Source: Liolophura sinensis (taxonomy: Eukaryota > Mollusca > Polyplacophora > Chitonida > Chitonidae). Taken from it: DNA of 64,000 nt. The translations under genes and the position numbers were made by a program. The stretch is taken from positions 1,304,001 through 1,368,000 of the forward strand of contig NC_088307.1 in the NCBI RefSeq assembly GCF_032854445.1. The letters are read 5' to 3'. The notes under the pieces were generated by a model that was not told the DNA's origin, made no database searches, and saw only the letters and a list, made by a program, of their open reading frames with translations. Positions 51,660-63,822 of this stretch are shown in pieces. Position 1 is the stretch's first letter. Each line of letters opens with the position of its first letter.

Positions 51660-54600
51660 GCTTATTTCGGACCTTGGCAGATTATTTCCGTGAAGTGCTC
51701 CCTCGTGAACCACTGCTTACTCCAGAGCTTGGCAGATTATTTTTGCGAAGCCCTTGCTCGTAAACCACTGCTTTCTCAAGAGCTTGGCAGATTATTTCCG
51801 TACAGTTCTCGCTCGTGAACCACTGCTTACTCCAGAGCTTGGCAGATTATTTCCGTTAAGTGCTCGCTCGTAAACCACTGCTTACTCCAGGGCTTGGCAG
51901 ATTATTTCCGCAAGGTCTTCGCTCGTGAACCACTGAAGTCTTCGCTCGTGAACCACTGCTTTCTCCAGAGCTTGGCAGATTATTTTTGCCAAGTGCTAGC
52001 TCGTGAACAACTGCTTACTCCAGAGCTTGGCAGATTATTTCCGCGAAGTCCTCGCTCGTGAACCACTGCTTAATCCAGAGCTTGGCAGATTAATTCGGGG
52101 AAGTCTTCGCTCGTAAACCACTGCTTAGTCAAGAGCTTCGCAGATTATTTTTGCGAAGTACTAGCTCGTGAACAACTGCTTACTCCAGAGCTTGACAGAT
52201 TATTTCCGCGAGGTGCTAGCTCGTGAACAACTGCTTTCTGCAGAGCTTGAAAGATTATTTCCGCGAAGCCCTCGCTCGTGAACAACTGCTTACTCCAGAG
52301 CTTGGCAGATTATTTCCGCGAAATCTTCGCTCGTGAACCACTGCTTAGTCCAGAGCTTGGCAAATAATTTTCGTGAAGTGCTCGCTCGTGAACCACTGCT
52401 TACTCCAGAGCTTGGCAGATAATTTCCTTGAAGTCCTTGCTCGTGAACCACTGCTTACTCCAGAGATTGGCAGATTATTTCTATGAAGTGCTCGTTCGTA
52501 AACCACTGCTTACTCCAGAGCTTGACAGATTATTTCCGTCAGGTGCTCGCTCGTGAATCACTACTTACTCCACGCCTTGGCAGATTATTTCAGCCAGGCC
52601 CTTGCTCGTGAACCACTGCTTTCTCAAGAGCTTGGCAGATTATTTTCGTGAAGTGCTCCCTCGGAAACCACTGCTTACTCCAGAGCTTGGCAGATTATTT
52701 CCGCAAAGCCTTCGCTGGTGAACCACTGCTTTCTCCAGAGCTTGGCAGATTATTTTTGCGAAGTGCTAGCTCGTGAACCACTGCTTACTCCAGAGCTTGG
52801 CAGATTATTTCCGCGAAGTTCTCGCTCGTGAACCACTGCTTACTACAGAGCTTGGCAGATTATTTCCGCAAAGTCATCGCTCGTGAACCACTGCTTTCTC
52901 CAGAGCTTGACAGATTATTTCCGCAAAGTCATCGCTCGTGAACCACTGCTTTCTCCAGAGCTTGGCAGATTATTTCCGCAAAGTCATCGCTCCTGAACCA
53001 CTGCTTACTCCAGAGCTTGGCAGATTATTTTTGCGAAGTGCTAGCTCGTGAACCACTGCTTAATCCAGAGCTTGGCAGATTAATTCGGGGAAGTCTTCGC
53101 TCGTAAACCACTGCTTAGTCCAGAGCTTGGCAGATTATTTTTGCGAAGTACTAGCTCGTGAACAACTGCTTACTCCAGAGCTTGACAGATTATTTCCGCG
53201 AAGTGCTAGCTCGTGAACGACTGCTTTCTGCAGAGCTTGAAAGATTATATCCGCGAAGCCCTCGCTCGTGAACAACTGCTTTCTCCAGAGCTTGGCAGAT
53301 TATTTCCGCGAAGTCCTAGCTCATGAACGACTTCTTTCTCCACAGCTTGATAGATTATTTCCGCGAAGTCTTGGCTCGTGAACCACCGTTTACTCTAGAG
53401 CTTGGCAGATTATTTCCGCAAAGTCTTCGCTCGTGAACCACTGCTTAGTCCAGAGCTTGGCAGATAATTTTCGTGAAGTGCTCGCTCGTGAACCACTGCT
53501 TACTCCAGAGCTTGGCAGATTATTTCCTTGAAGTCCTTGCTCGTGAACCACTGCTTACTCCAGAGATTGGCAGATTATTTCTATGAAGTGCTCGCTCGTG
53601 AACCACTGCTTACTCCAGAGCTTGGCAGATTATTTCCGTGAGGAGCTCGCTCGTGAATCACTACTTACTCCAGAGCTTGGCAGATTATTTCCGCCAGGCC
53701 CTTGCTCGTGAACCACTGCTTTCTCAAGAGCTTGGCAGATTATTTCCGTAAAGTGCTCGCTCGTGAACAACTGCTTACTCCAGAGCTTGGCAGATTATTT
53801 CCGTGAAGTGCTCCATCGTGAACCACTGCTTACTCCAGAGCTTGGCAGATTATTTCTGCAAAGTCTTCGCTCGTGAACCACTGCTTTCTCCAGAGCTTGG
53901 CAGATTATTTTTGCGAAGTACTAGCTCGTGAACAACTGCTTACTACAGAGCTTGGCAGATTATTTCCGCGAAGTCCTCACTCGTGAACCACTGCTTACTA
54001 CAGAGCTTGGCAGATTATTTCCGCAAAGTCATCGCTCGTGAACCACTGCTTACTCCCGAGCTTGGCAGATTATTTCCGCGAAGTGCTCGCTCTTGAACCA
54101 CTGCTTACTCCAGAGCTTGGCAGATTATTTCTGCAGTCATCGCTCGTGAACCACTGCTTTCTCCAGAGCTTGACAGATTATTTCCGCGAAATACTCGCTC
54201 GTGAACCACTGATTACTCCAGAGCTTGACAGGATATTTCCTCGAAATGCTAGCTCGTGAGCCACTGCTTTCTCCAGAGCTTGGCAGATTATTTCCGCGAA
54301 GTCATCGCTCCTGAACCACTGCTTACTCCAGAGCTTGACAGATTATTTTTGCGAAGTGCTAGCTAGTGAACCACTGCTTTCTCCAGAGCTTGGCAGATTA
54401 TTTCCGCGAAGTCCTCGCTCGTCAACCACTTCTTTTTCCAGAGCTTGACAGATTATTTCCGCGAAGTCTTCGCTTGTGAACCACCGCTTACTCCAGAGCT
54501 TGGCAGATCTTTTCTGCAAAGTCTTCTCTCTTGAAATAATGCTTACTCCAGAGCTTGGCAGATTATTTTCGTGAAGTGCTCGCTCGTGAACCACTGCTTA

Positions 54601-55588
54601 CTCCAGAGCTTGGCAGATCATTTCCGTGAGGTGCTCGTTCGTGAACCACTACTTACTCCAGAGCTTGGCAGATTATTTCTGCGAAGTCTTCGCTCGTGAA
54701 CCACTGCTTACTCCAGAGCTTGGCTGATTATTTCCTCAAAGTTCTCGCTCGTGAACCACTGCTTACTCCAGAGCTTGGCAGATTATTTCCGCAATGTCCT
54801 CGCTCTTGAACTGCTGCTTAATCCAGAGCTTGAGAGATTATTTCCGCGAAGTTCTCGCTCGTAAAGCACCGCTTTCTCCAGAACTTCAATGCAGATTATT
54901 TCATTGAAGTGCTCGCTTGTGATCCACTGCTTTCGCCAGAGCTTGACAGATTATTTCTGCGATGTTCTCGCTCGTGAACAACTGCTTACTCCAGAGCTTG
55001 GCAGAATATTCCCGCGAAGCCCTCGCTAGTGAACTACTGGTTACTCCAGAGCTTGGCAGATTATTTCCGCGAAGTCTTCGCTCGTGAACCACTGCTTACT
55101 CCAGAGCTTGGCAGATTATTTCCGTAAAGTGCTCGCTCGTGAACTACTGCTTTCTCCAGAGCTTGACAGATTATTTCCGCGAAGTTCTCGCTCGCGAACC
55201 ACTGCTTTCTCCAGAGCTTGGCAGATTATTTCCGCGAAGCCCTCGTTAGTGAACCACTGCTTACTCCAGGGCTTGGCAGATTATTTCCGCGAATCCCTCG
55301 TTAGTGAACCACTGCTTTCTCCAGAGCTTGGCAGATTTTTTCCGTGAAGTGGTCGCTTGTTATCCACTGCTTACTCTAGAACTTGGCAGATTATTTCCGC
55401 GAAGTTCTCGCTCTTGAACCACTGCTTTCTCCAGAGTTTGGCAGATTATTTCCTCGAAGCCCTGGCTAGTGAACCACTGCTTTCTTCAGAGCTTGGCAGA
55501 TTATTTCCGCAAAATCTTGGCTCGTGAACCACTGCTTACTCCAGAGCTTGGCAGATTATTTCCGCGAAGTCCTCGCTCGTGAACAGAT
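51660..55588. repeat. Large satellite-like array, 55-bp unit, about 71 copies
   Basis: Unit cttggcagattatttccgcg, aagtcctcgctcgtgaacca, ctgcttactccagag. Copies differ at many sites (ccgcgaagt/ttgcgaagt, cttact/ctttct, cgtgaacc/cgtaaacc). Identifiable variant blocks recur: the distinctive ttaattcgggg variant at 52088 reappears at 53079 with the same order of neighbours, and the ttccttgaagtccttgc variant at 52424 reappears at 53524. So there is higher-order structure of 18-20 units. 55 is not a multiple of three, so no long frame persists. Confidence 0.96.
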
Positions 55589-56665
55589 GACCTTCTACCA
55601 CTCCCCGACAAAATGTATTGTGAGAGACTGCAACAGCCCCTTATTGATTTGCTGAATTTTAACACATTCAGTATGGTATATATTTATAATCCAGTTGTTT
55701 GAAAGTGTTTTTAAAACACATCGCTCGCGTTGAATTTAACTGACTTTAATAAAACGTACTACAAATATTGCATCGAAATGAGTGTATATATTACCTAAAT
55801 TGCTGTAAAAATAAAAAACAAAACAAAAAAAACAAAAACGAGCTGCCATGTTTAAGCTTGTATCAAAGTGTGTATAAGGTACATGTGAATCACATTTGTG
55901 TTCCTTCGTTGGGTTACATGTATATATGTCGGAAAAAGGATTTCGACTAAAGCATCTGTACCTATATTAGCTTACCCGGAAATGTAGGCCTTCCTGCCTT
56001 ACACTACAAGAAATTGAATGTGTATGTTGAATGCTTCTTTGTAACATTTCCAATATTTTAAATCATCAACATTGTCAGCATTTAAGTATGTAGTTCCCCT
56101 GGGATAGGCCACAAATTGCTAGAGATGACATTGTTATGTTAAACCTCACAAAAACCGTCAAATGCTCATGCATTTACACTGGTAGCCTACTTTTCCGGTA
56201 AGGTAATATAGATATTTCGTTCTGTGAATGTCAGTAGTAAATACAGTTTCTCATAATATTAACAGACTGTTGTATTGACCCCCCCCCCCCCCCACCCAAT
56301 CCACACGCCATTGTATGCAATATCATTCATATACGCTGACTCTAATGTAGTTCCCTAAAGGTGGTAAATGTATTTTATATAATAGTATTTCTTGTATTAT
56401 GGTCATGTGGCTGTACTTCTGTGTTTACATAAATTTACCTAATTTATAGATGTATGAATGCAGTATTTCACACAGAAGATCGTTACAAACTGTAAATGAT
56501 ATATATTTAAATGTAGCTTATTTAATGATAATTAGCATGTGGGTTCTTTATAACCATGTCTTAACATTTCGGTAAGATTCAATAACCTAAGATTCTATTT
56601 CTGATCATTAAATTATGAGCAACGTAGTTGGAAGATGTACTCACACGATAATTTCCATGAACTTA
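55589..56665. other. Intergenic sequence, nothing recognised
   Basis: AT-rich, with A-run and aaacaaaacaaaa tract at 55808-55838 and a C-run at 56279-56293. Confidence 0.55.
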
Positions 56666-56921
56666 ACCGGGGCCTCCGTGGATCAGTCGGTTAGAGCGTT
56701 AGTGCAACGTAATGATCCAGGAGCCTCTCACCAATGCGGTCGCTGTGAGTTCAGCTCATGCTGGCTTCCTCTCCGGCCGTACGTGGGGAAAGTCTGCCAG
56801 CAACCTGCGGATGGTCGTGGGTTTCCCTTGTTTCCTGGTTTCCTCTCACAATAATGCTAATCGCCGTCGTATAAGTGAAATATTCTTGAGTTCGAAACAC
56901 CAATCAAATAAATAAATGAAC
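56666..56921 (+). repeat. SINE family A, full length
   Basis: Head ggggcctccgtggatcagtc, ggttagagcgttagtgcaac; B-box region has lost a few bases (gtgagttcagctcatgctgg); body agtctgccagcaacctgcgg; 3' domain cgccgtcgtataagtgaaat with a deletion before caccaatcaaataaataaat. Confidence 0.92.
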
Positions 56922-57879
56922 TTAACCCTCAGGTAGAAACATTTCACATTCACATACCCAATTTACTTCCACAACCATCATACGTGTCTGATAGATAGCA
57001 TTTCAGAACGGAAATGTTACCTCATGTTCCTATTTGCCAATATTCTCTATAGAGGAAACGTGTAATTTATTTATTTACAGCTTCATAGCTTGCATGTGTG
57101 TACAGTTCGACTACTAATTGTTGTATGTATGCACTTAGGGGGCGTGGCTATAACTTGGAATAGGATCGTAAAGTTCATTTCCGGGACAGGATCGAACATA
57201 GCTTTAGTTTAGACATTATAAGGCCTATGCAGTTAAATGGTCAAAACATGCTTCAGGGAATAACCGAAAGCTGAAGGATCACACTTGTTCCAAATCCACA
57301 TACCCGGTGTTCGACATAGCATGCTCAAAATCCAAGGATTAAAGCCACAAACTGCACATTACACATCCGCGCATTCCCTACAAGAGCACTGTTCTTGTAT
57401 GTCTTAGGCATTTTGTCCGTTTCAGTCTGCGAAATCATATAGCTGGAGTGTCCATAAGACGCGTCATTTATTTGGTAAGCGTGGACCTTGTCGAAAGCAT
57501 CGTTAGATTCTAGCAGAGACACCTCGGCGTTCGAATTTGCATTTATTTCCAGGTTGAAGTAATAAATTTTGACGGTTTTACACTACTACTATCAACGTAT
57601 CCATATCGATGGACACATAATATACAGTACTACTCGGTCATAACGATATATCTGGCCCGGATGTGGGTCGGAACATCCTCTTAGGAAGGGTGTAATATCC
57701 CAGCAAGCTGTTCCCATCACACGCCGATCATACAGCCAAGATGGGTGTACCATTCACGTGTGATGGGTTTAGGATCCAACCATCATGCGCGTGAGGGTTT
57801 ACCACGTGCACTAATATTCACAAATAAACTCATCTAATTTAGGGGAAATACTGCAATGTGCGACAAAAACCGTGTTTGT
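56922..57879. other. Intergenic sequence, nothing recognised
   Basis: No gene or repeat family identified. Confidence 0.5.
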
Positions 57880-57921
57880 TCTCTGCCAAGCTCTGGAGTA
57901 AGGAGTGGTTCACGAGCATTA
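57880..57921 (-). repeat. Solitary inverted copy of the 55-bp array unit
   Basis: ctctgccaagctctggagta and aggagtggttcacgag are the reverse complement of the array unit ctcgtgaaccactgcttact, ccagagcttggcaga, with two or three changes. It stands alone 2.3 kb beyond the array. Confidence 0.85.
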
Positions 57922-58554
57922 ACTTCATGGAATAAAAAAAATATATGCACAAGCGGTTTAGTTTCGGCGTGATTACTAATTCGCAAATAATGATGATAAT
58001 ACGCATACTGAGTTCTGACTGTTCCCGGAATTATTCGTTATTATGTGATAATTATAGCCTGTAGTTTTAACAGAAATTAGCCTCTGAAAATATATCTGCC
58101 TTATCCACGATTATGCCCAAAAAGTGTTATTTAACACGATTTTGGATACAGTGTCAAATACTCCGACATATACGATATAGATAAGGACGTAGGGCAAAAG
58201 ATAGAGCTCTGGGAAGAACTTGAGTAAATATTGCATGAAAGGTATGTGAAGACTTTTATCATTCCAACACCGCTTGTGTTGAACACGCTGCAACTTCAAA
58301 CGTATCCAAACAAACAAACAAACAAAAGCCGCTGTTCTAATGTTTGAGGTTTATTTAAAGTTTTAATCCGGATTTACGTTCAGTTTGTATTTTTTCATTT
58401 AATATTTCGAGTAAGGTATATTTTAACATTACTCATTTCAGGGCATCAAAACAACACAGTGATATCCTCTAAAAAACATCTATTTAGAATGTGCTACTTT
58501 GTAGAAAAACTTCCCTAATTTTTGTTATCGTCGAATAAAGTGTGTTCGATATGT
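57922..58554. other. Intergenic sequence, nothing recognised
   Basis: AT-rich; a short aaacaaacaaac run at 58307-58324. Confidence 0.5.
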
Positions 58555-58706
58555 TGATTTATTGATTTATTGATCTATTTATTTGAGTAGTGTTTTACGC
58601 CTTAGTCAAGAACACTTCACTTATACGACAGCAGCTAGCATTATGGTGAGACGAAACCGGGCACAGCCCGGAGGAAACCCACGACCATCCGCAGGCTGCC
58701 GGCCTT
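58555..58706 (-). repeat. SINE family A, 3' half
   Basis: Tail gatttattgatttattgatc, then gtagtgttttacgccttagt, cagcattatg-type core and gaaacccacgaccatccgca; it ends abruptly near 58706. Confidence 0.88.
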
Positions 58707-59159
58707 ATTTGATTTTTGAAACAAAAAAAGCTTTCATTTTTGAAACAACACGCCAAATCAACTAAAATGCATTTATCCAGGAAATTCTGTGTCGCCCCAT
58801 TGGTTCCTGACATCTGTCAATGGCATTTAGAAGCTGAGTTCGATAAGAAATCGAATATATGGATAACAACTTCTATTTATTCAGTGACCGATGATTCGGT
58901 ATAGGTACTAATACAATTATCGGGCATAACGATCAACTGGTAACAGCAATGGGTATTTAAAGAGAGGCTAAGTTGTTGATTTCAAGATATAGACAAAGAG
59001 GAAACATACAACGGATTGACAAGATTCACAAGGGAGGATGGCATTGTTGATTGAGCAATTGGCCAATAGATGAAACATACAAAAAACGAAACATACGTCA
59101 GTTGAACAATAGCCTTAGACAACTACCGGCACACGTGTCAGTCAGGATGGGGTGGTAGT

Positions 59160-59505
59160 CTAGGGTCTGTCTGCTGAGATGAGATCACTGTAGGCAGGGG
59201 GCATTAGGAATCCATTATCTCAGTTAGTATGTGACTTTGATCGGCGTATGTCAATGGCTTCCATCAGCTTTCTTGTAGTGGTGTTGGTTATATTAGTTTT
59301 CAAGGGTCTGACACGTGACCAGTCAATCGTATGACGGACATTTAACTTTATATGCTCTGACATGGCAGATTTATAGTCCTGGAATTTTACTGAGTTTCTG
59401 GTTGCTCCTTGATTCCAAGTGGTAACGGCCTAGAAGTGTCTCCGAGGTAATGTTGATTACATGAGCATTTAATTTCATAAATACAGCCTTGGCGGGGGTT
59501 GGCGG
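59160..59505 (-). mobile_element. Penelope-like GIY-YIG endonuclease remnant
   Basis: Minus strand from 59490: GCIYEIKCSCNQHYLGDTSR matches the GIY-YIG core (C-I-Y-x-I, then H-Y-L-G). After a frameshift it continues SAMSEHIKLNVRHTIDWSRV, RPLKTNITNTTTRKLMEAID, IRRSKSHTN, a stop, then DNGFLMPPAYSDL, the usual C-terminal order of the domain. In Penelope-like elements this domain follows the reverse transcriptase. Only the endonuclease part is here. Inactive through frameshift and stop. Confidence 0.7.
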
Positions 59506-59507
59506 GT

Positions 59508-59657
59508 GATTGGAGGTCATTTTCCCGAAGCGTTCAAAAGGTCTTTGAGGTTGTTACTGTTACTGAAAATGATGTCAGTGTCCACTGAAAACAACATTTC
59601 CAGTAGCAGTAACAACCTCAAAAACCTTTTGAACGCTTCAGGAAATCGGCCTCCAAC
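59508..59657. repeat. Near-perfect palindrome, about 73-bp arms
   Basis: ggaggtcattttcccgaagc, gttcaaaaggtctttgaggt, tgttactgttactgaaaatg on the left is mirrored by cagtagcagtaacaacctca, aaaaccttttgaacgcttca, ggaaatcggcctcc on the right, with tcagtg-tc-cactga at the centre (59580). Read outward both arms encode SNNLKDLLNASG-like sequence, the linker before the Penelope-like endonuclease domain. So this is a head-to-head copy of element sequence. Confidence 0.88.
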
Positions 59658-59809
59658 CATATTATTTTTACACATATTTCTTCATAAGGGAATAAAAACA
59701 TTGTTTCTTAAGGTGAATTTTAAGGTGACATTATCCAAAATAATATCATCAAATGATAAAACGCAGAAATTCATAGTTCAACTCAATTCTTTAGATATTA
59801 TGTAAGATA

Positions 59810-60111
59810 TGTTGGTATTATGTATTTATAAATATTTATAAGTTCCGCAAACATATCAATTATTCTGTTTTTCCTGATTTCAGTAACGAAAATCAAGCTT
59901 AAAATACATTCTAATACATTCCTGACTGATCTAGTGGTTTAAAAGCTCGTACATTATTTTCCCAGGCAGTGTCATTTTATTGGATGATTTAACTCGACAG
60001 TTAAGGATTTCACTTCAATCAAAGCATAGCTTAAAGAGTAAAAATTAATAGTTATTTATCTGTTTATTGATCGTTTTTTGTATATACTTATTTAATCTTT
60101 TCCTTGATACT
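59810..60111. other. AT-rich sequence, nothing recognised
   Basis: No gene or repeat family recognised between the palindrome and the fold-back element. Confidence 0.5.
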
Positions 60112-60518
60112 TGTATGTACGGAAACCGATAGAGGACATCTTGCTGCCTCGCATCGCTACCTCGCTACCTTGCTGCCTCGCATCGATACCTCCCTGTCTC
60201 CCTACCTCGACGTTTGTAAAGGGAGATTTGCGAGGCAGCGAGGTTGCAAGAAAACGATGCGAGATAAAGAGATTATGTTTATCTCGCTGCCTCGCATCGC
60301 TACCTAGCTGCTTCGCTGCCTCACTGCCTCGCATCGATACATCGCTGCCTCACACGACTACCTGGGTGCCTCACATCGCTGCCTCGCATCGCTATCTCGG
60401 TACTTCCTTACCTCGCTTCGCTACCTCGTTACCTCTCTTCGCTACCTTGTAACCTCGCTGTCTCGCCCTGTATTAGGTCGAGGTAGTGAGATGTCCTATA
60501 TCGGCTTCCATACGTATG
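60112..60518. mobile_element. Small fold-back element with about 40-bp inverted ends
   Basis: Left end gtatgtacggaaaccgatag, aggacatcttgctgcctcgc pairs with right end tcgaggtagtgagatgtcct, atatcggcttccatacgtat. The interior is a degenerate repeat of ctgcctcgcatcgctacct. Near 60225-60265 it is present in reverse (tttgcgaggcagcgaggttg), so the interior can also fold. No coding capacity; resembles a MITE. Confidence 0.72.
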
Positions 60519-60909
60519 CACTGTCTCATCAAAATCAGATCGACTGTTTTTTGTCGGCAAAGATAAGGTTTAAGGATGTTTATTATAAGGGATACTCTCC
60601 CTGACCGTTAGAGACAGACTTTTGTGATGTATTTCGCTTTGCTTCAAACGTACTCGTTCTGGGCAGTTCAGTGTTAAAAACCTTAAGTGAACCCTAAGCT
60701 TTTATATTTCAACGTAACGACTAAACAAATACAAGCTTTGTTTTCGAAAACCACATTTCGAACTGTCATTTTGTACCAGCTGTTTAGAAGTAAATGCATC
60801 AAAATAAGTTTATATATTATCAATGACATAGTAGCCTAATCTCACTAAACATACATTGCTTTTCGTGTGTGATACAAATAGTTTATTTTGAGACATTTGG
60901 TTTTTATTT
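60519..60909. other. Nothing recognised
   Basis: AT-rich sequence between two repeat blocks; no open frame of note. Confidence 0.5.
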
Positions 60910-61037
60910 GGGAGTGTAATTGTTCAGAACAACGTGGGAGTGTAATTGTTCAGAACAACTTGGGAGTGTAATTGTTCAGAACAACTTTGGAGTGTAATTG
61001 TTCAGAACAACGTGGGAGTGTAATTGTTCAGAACAAT
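60910..61037. repeat. Minisatellite, 26-bp unit, 5 copies
   Basis: Unit gggagtgtaattgttcagaa, caacgt; nearly identical copies. Confidence 0.95.
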
Positions 61038-61189
61038 TAAACATTCCTACAACATGGTATATTTACATGTATATATATAGTTTTTAAATATCAACATGCG
61101 CATATATATGTATATACATGATCTAAATACTTATACATTTGTAGATGCACATGTATCTTTTTATATATAAACGCTGTACGTAACTGAAC

Positions 61190-61310
61190 ATAGGAAGGTC
61201 TGTCAGCAACCTGCGGATTGTCGTGGGTTTCCTTTCACTCCCGTCGTATAAGTGAAATATTCTTGAGTATGGAGGAAAACAGCAGTCAAATAAAATAAAT
61301 AAATAAATTT
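61190..61310 (+). repeat. SINE family A, 3' part with internal deletion
   Basis: gaaggtctgtcagcaacctg, cggattgtcgtgggtttcct, then directly cccgtcgtataagtgaaata, ttcttgagtatggaggaaaa and an AATA tail; about 35 bases of the body are missing. Confidence 0.88.
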
Positions 61311-63539
61311 ACAGAAGTCTTTTTAATTACGATGTGTCTAAAACTGTCATCTAAAAGTTTATTTATTTCCAATAATTTGTACATATTCTCACGATAAATA
61401 TAACCAAAAATTTCGAATTCTGTTTCTAGCTATATTCCACTTCAGGCATTTCAAATAACCTTCATGCTGACAAATGTTTAATACCTATCCGCCTGATATA
61501 ATTCCAATAACAAGTAACACAACTCCACATATTACACCGAAATCTACCTGGATTTAGACGGGAAAAAAAAATATATTCAAATAATAAAAACACCTATATA
61601 GTTAGGACCTTTGCAAAGTACATATACATGTAGGTTTAAATGAATCGACATAATATTACTATCTATCCAGATAGTATGGCTCTATTTTCCGCACAATTAT
61701 TCATCTGGCTATTATCAGCGCTTTTGTAAGATCGTATGGTTTTGATGGAGTTTCTAGAATGACTCAAGAGTATCTGCGCAAACTTCGCTGGGTTCACACT
61801 ACATTTGTTTATACAAATACGGGCAAAATTAATTAATTAATTTTTCTGTAAGACAAATCTTAACAACAGACATAACAGCGCACAACACACACACACAGTT
61901 ATCACGTATTAAATCATATTAAGAATGCTTGTACTTTTCCCGTACCAATATTTCCTCACTTTTTGTTACTCACGGTGTAAACAAGATATTTTAGTTAAAT
62001 TCCATTTTTGAGTTAGAGAATCATAGTTGAGTTGACCTCTCAATCAGCATGCATGATGTCTACTTTATGTATGATGTATTTGTAGTTCTTAACAGAAGTG
62101 TTGACCAGGATCAGTAAAGGAGGAACAGACACTTTTATGTCCAAAATTTGAAGAAAGACCCCAAATGCTCATTCCAAAACTATTATAAAAGAAATGATAT
62201 ATCTTCTTTATCGTTTCAAAATATATTTTTAAAAAGTATTAAGGCAACAGTTGCTTTTGTTGTTAGCAAAACACAGTATATCCTGTTTTTCGCAATAGTT
62301 ACAGTAATTTATCATCGACTCTCACATCAAGTTCAAGTGGCAACTATATCCTGTCAAACATGCGCCATATCTATAGGATACTTATTCTACTTTTTCATAT
62401 ACCCAGCAAGCATATGTATAATAGTATGCACATTTCTCAAATATTGAGCAGAAGTAAATATAAGCAGATCTGATTAATGATTTACAAAGTTTGTGATTTT
62501 CGGAATGGTAAACTCTTCCTGTTTTATTATTCCTGCCTTACAAAATGCGAGCGTTAGGGTTAGTTTGATCTTAATGAACACGTTGATAACGGTTAAGGAA
62601 ATTAACCGGAGTACCGGCATGTTACATCATTTTTAACTTTATCATGATTTGCTGGTAAATCACGTAGTGAACAGCGAAATCTAACTTTTATTGAAGTGTA
62701 TTGTGAAACTACTACACTGAAATTTACATTTTGGTTGACGGAAAAGAACGGGAAAAAACATACACTGAAAGAAATGTAAATGTGCATGCTATTTGTATCC
62801 GTAAAACAGAAAAATGGTCTTAAATGATATTTAACAGTGTACGCAAGAATTGCCCAAGTGTATGACTGCACGAGCAGTCACCGGCAAGCAAGGTTGGGTA
62901 TAGTCGGCGAGAGCATCAGCAAGACAATCTAGTCTCAGATATGTAGGTTTGCAGTAGGTGCGTGCCCACAGTCTGGTCACTCCTCTCAAGCCCATGTCAC
63001 TGACCACCGTGTATGATACACTGCACAAGGTTGCACACATGGCAAATCATTTATAATTCCACCACTGACCCGGACTCAGTGACAACGCTTGCGGGCATCA
63101 AGCAATGCGGTTCAACACCTAGACATTCGAAACTGACTTAGGCTTCTTCAATACAAACTTACAGACCTTACCGTCTCACGTGACATCGTTTGCTTGCAAT
63201 CGGTACAAAAGATAATTTATGTCAGTCCAATTTGTGTCCAATTAACACATTACGAGGAGCAAATATTTGAGCCTATACTGTATATGTATACCTTAGTCTG
63301 GAACTGTAGATGTTGTTTTAATTTTACTTCTTAATGATTTCTATACATTCAAATGCGCTGTCAGAATATACATGTAAATTGATTTAGAAAGAATCATGGT
63401 TAAAATTTTAAAATTAGTTTTGCTGTTTACTATCTTATCAATTCAAAACGCTTAGTCAACAATTAAACTTCTGACAAACTCTTAAACTCTGACAAAGACG
63501 GAATCACAGCTTAGAACTATAAAAACCAGCCCTAATTAG
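61311..63539. other. Intergenic sequence, no supported gene
   Basis: Strongly AT-rich. A 99-codon + strand frame (62148-62447) is hydrophobic and may be chance. A short (CA)n lies at 61882-61897. Confidence 0.45.
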
Positions 63540-63598
63540 AGTGAGGGCTTGGGGTTTAACGTCGTACTCAACAATTTTTCAGTCATATGACGACGACC
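63540..63598 (-). repeat. SINE family B, 3' end only
   Basis: gagtgagggcttggggttta, acgtcgtactcaacaatttt, tcagtcatatgacgacga: reverse complement of the family B 3' domain. Confidence 0.85.
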
Positions 63599-63761
63599 TT
63601 AATTAGACATTAGAGAACTTAAATCGCTACACGAAAATCACGAACTAAACAAAGGACTGTAGAGAATTAAAAGACATTTCCAAAGGTTGCTGCATCCGTG
63701 GGCAAGAGGCGTTTTGTTTCTTTTTGGATTTCCCGTTGACACCATCTGTAACCACCATCCT

Positions 63762-63822
63762 CCACCATTCCCCCCAGTATGCTGAATCGTCGTATCAGTG
63801 AAATCTGGGGTACAAGTAGCAG
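63762..63822 (+). repeat. Decayed SINE A 3' scrap
   Basis: ccaccattccccccagtatg, ctgaatcgtcgtatcagtga, aatctggggtac keep the order of the family A body and 3' domain but with several substitutions. Confidence 0.5.
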
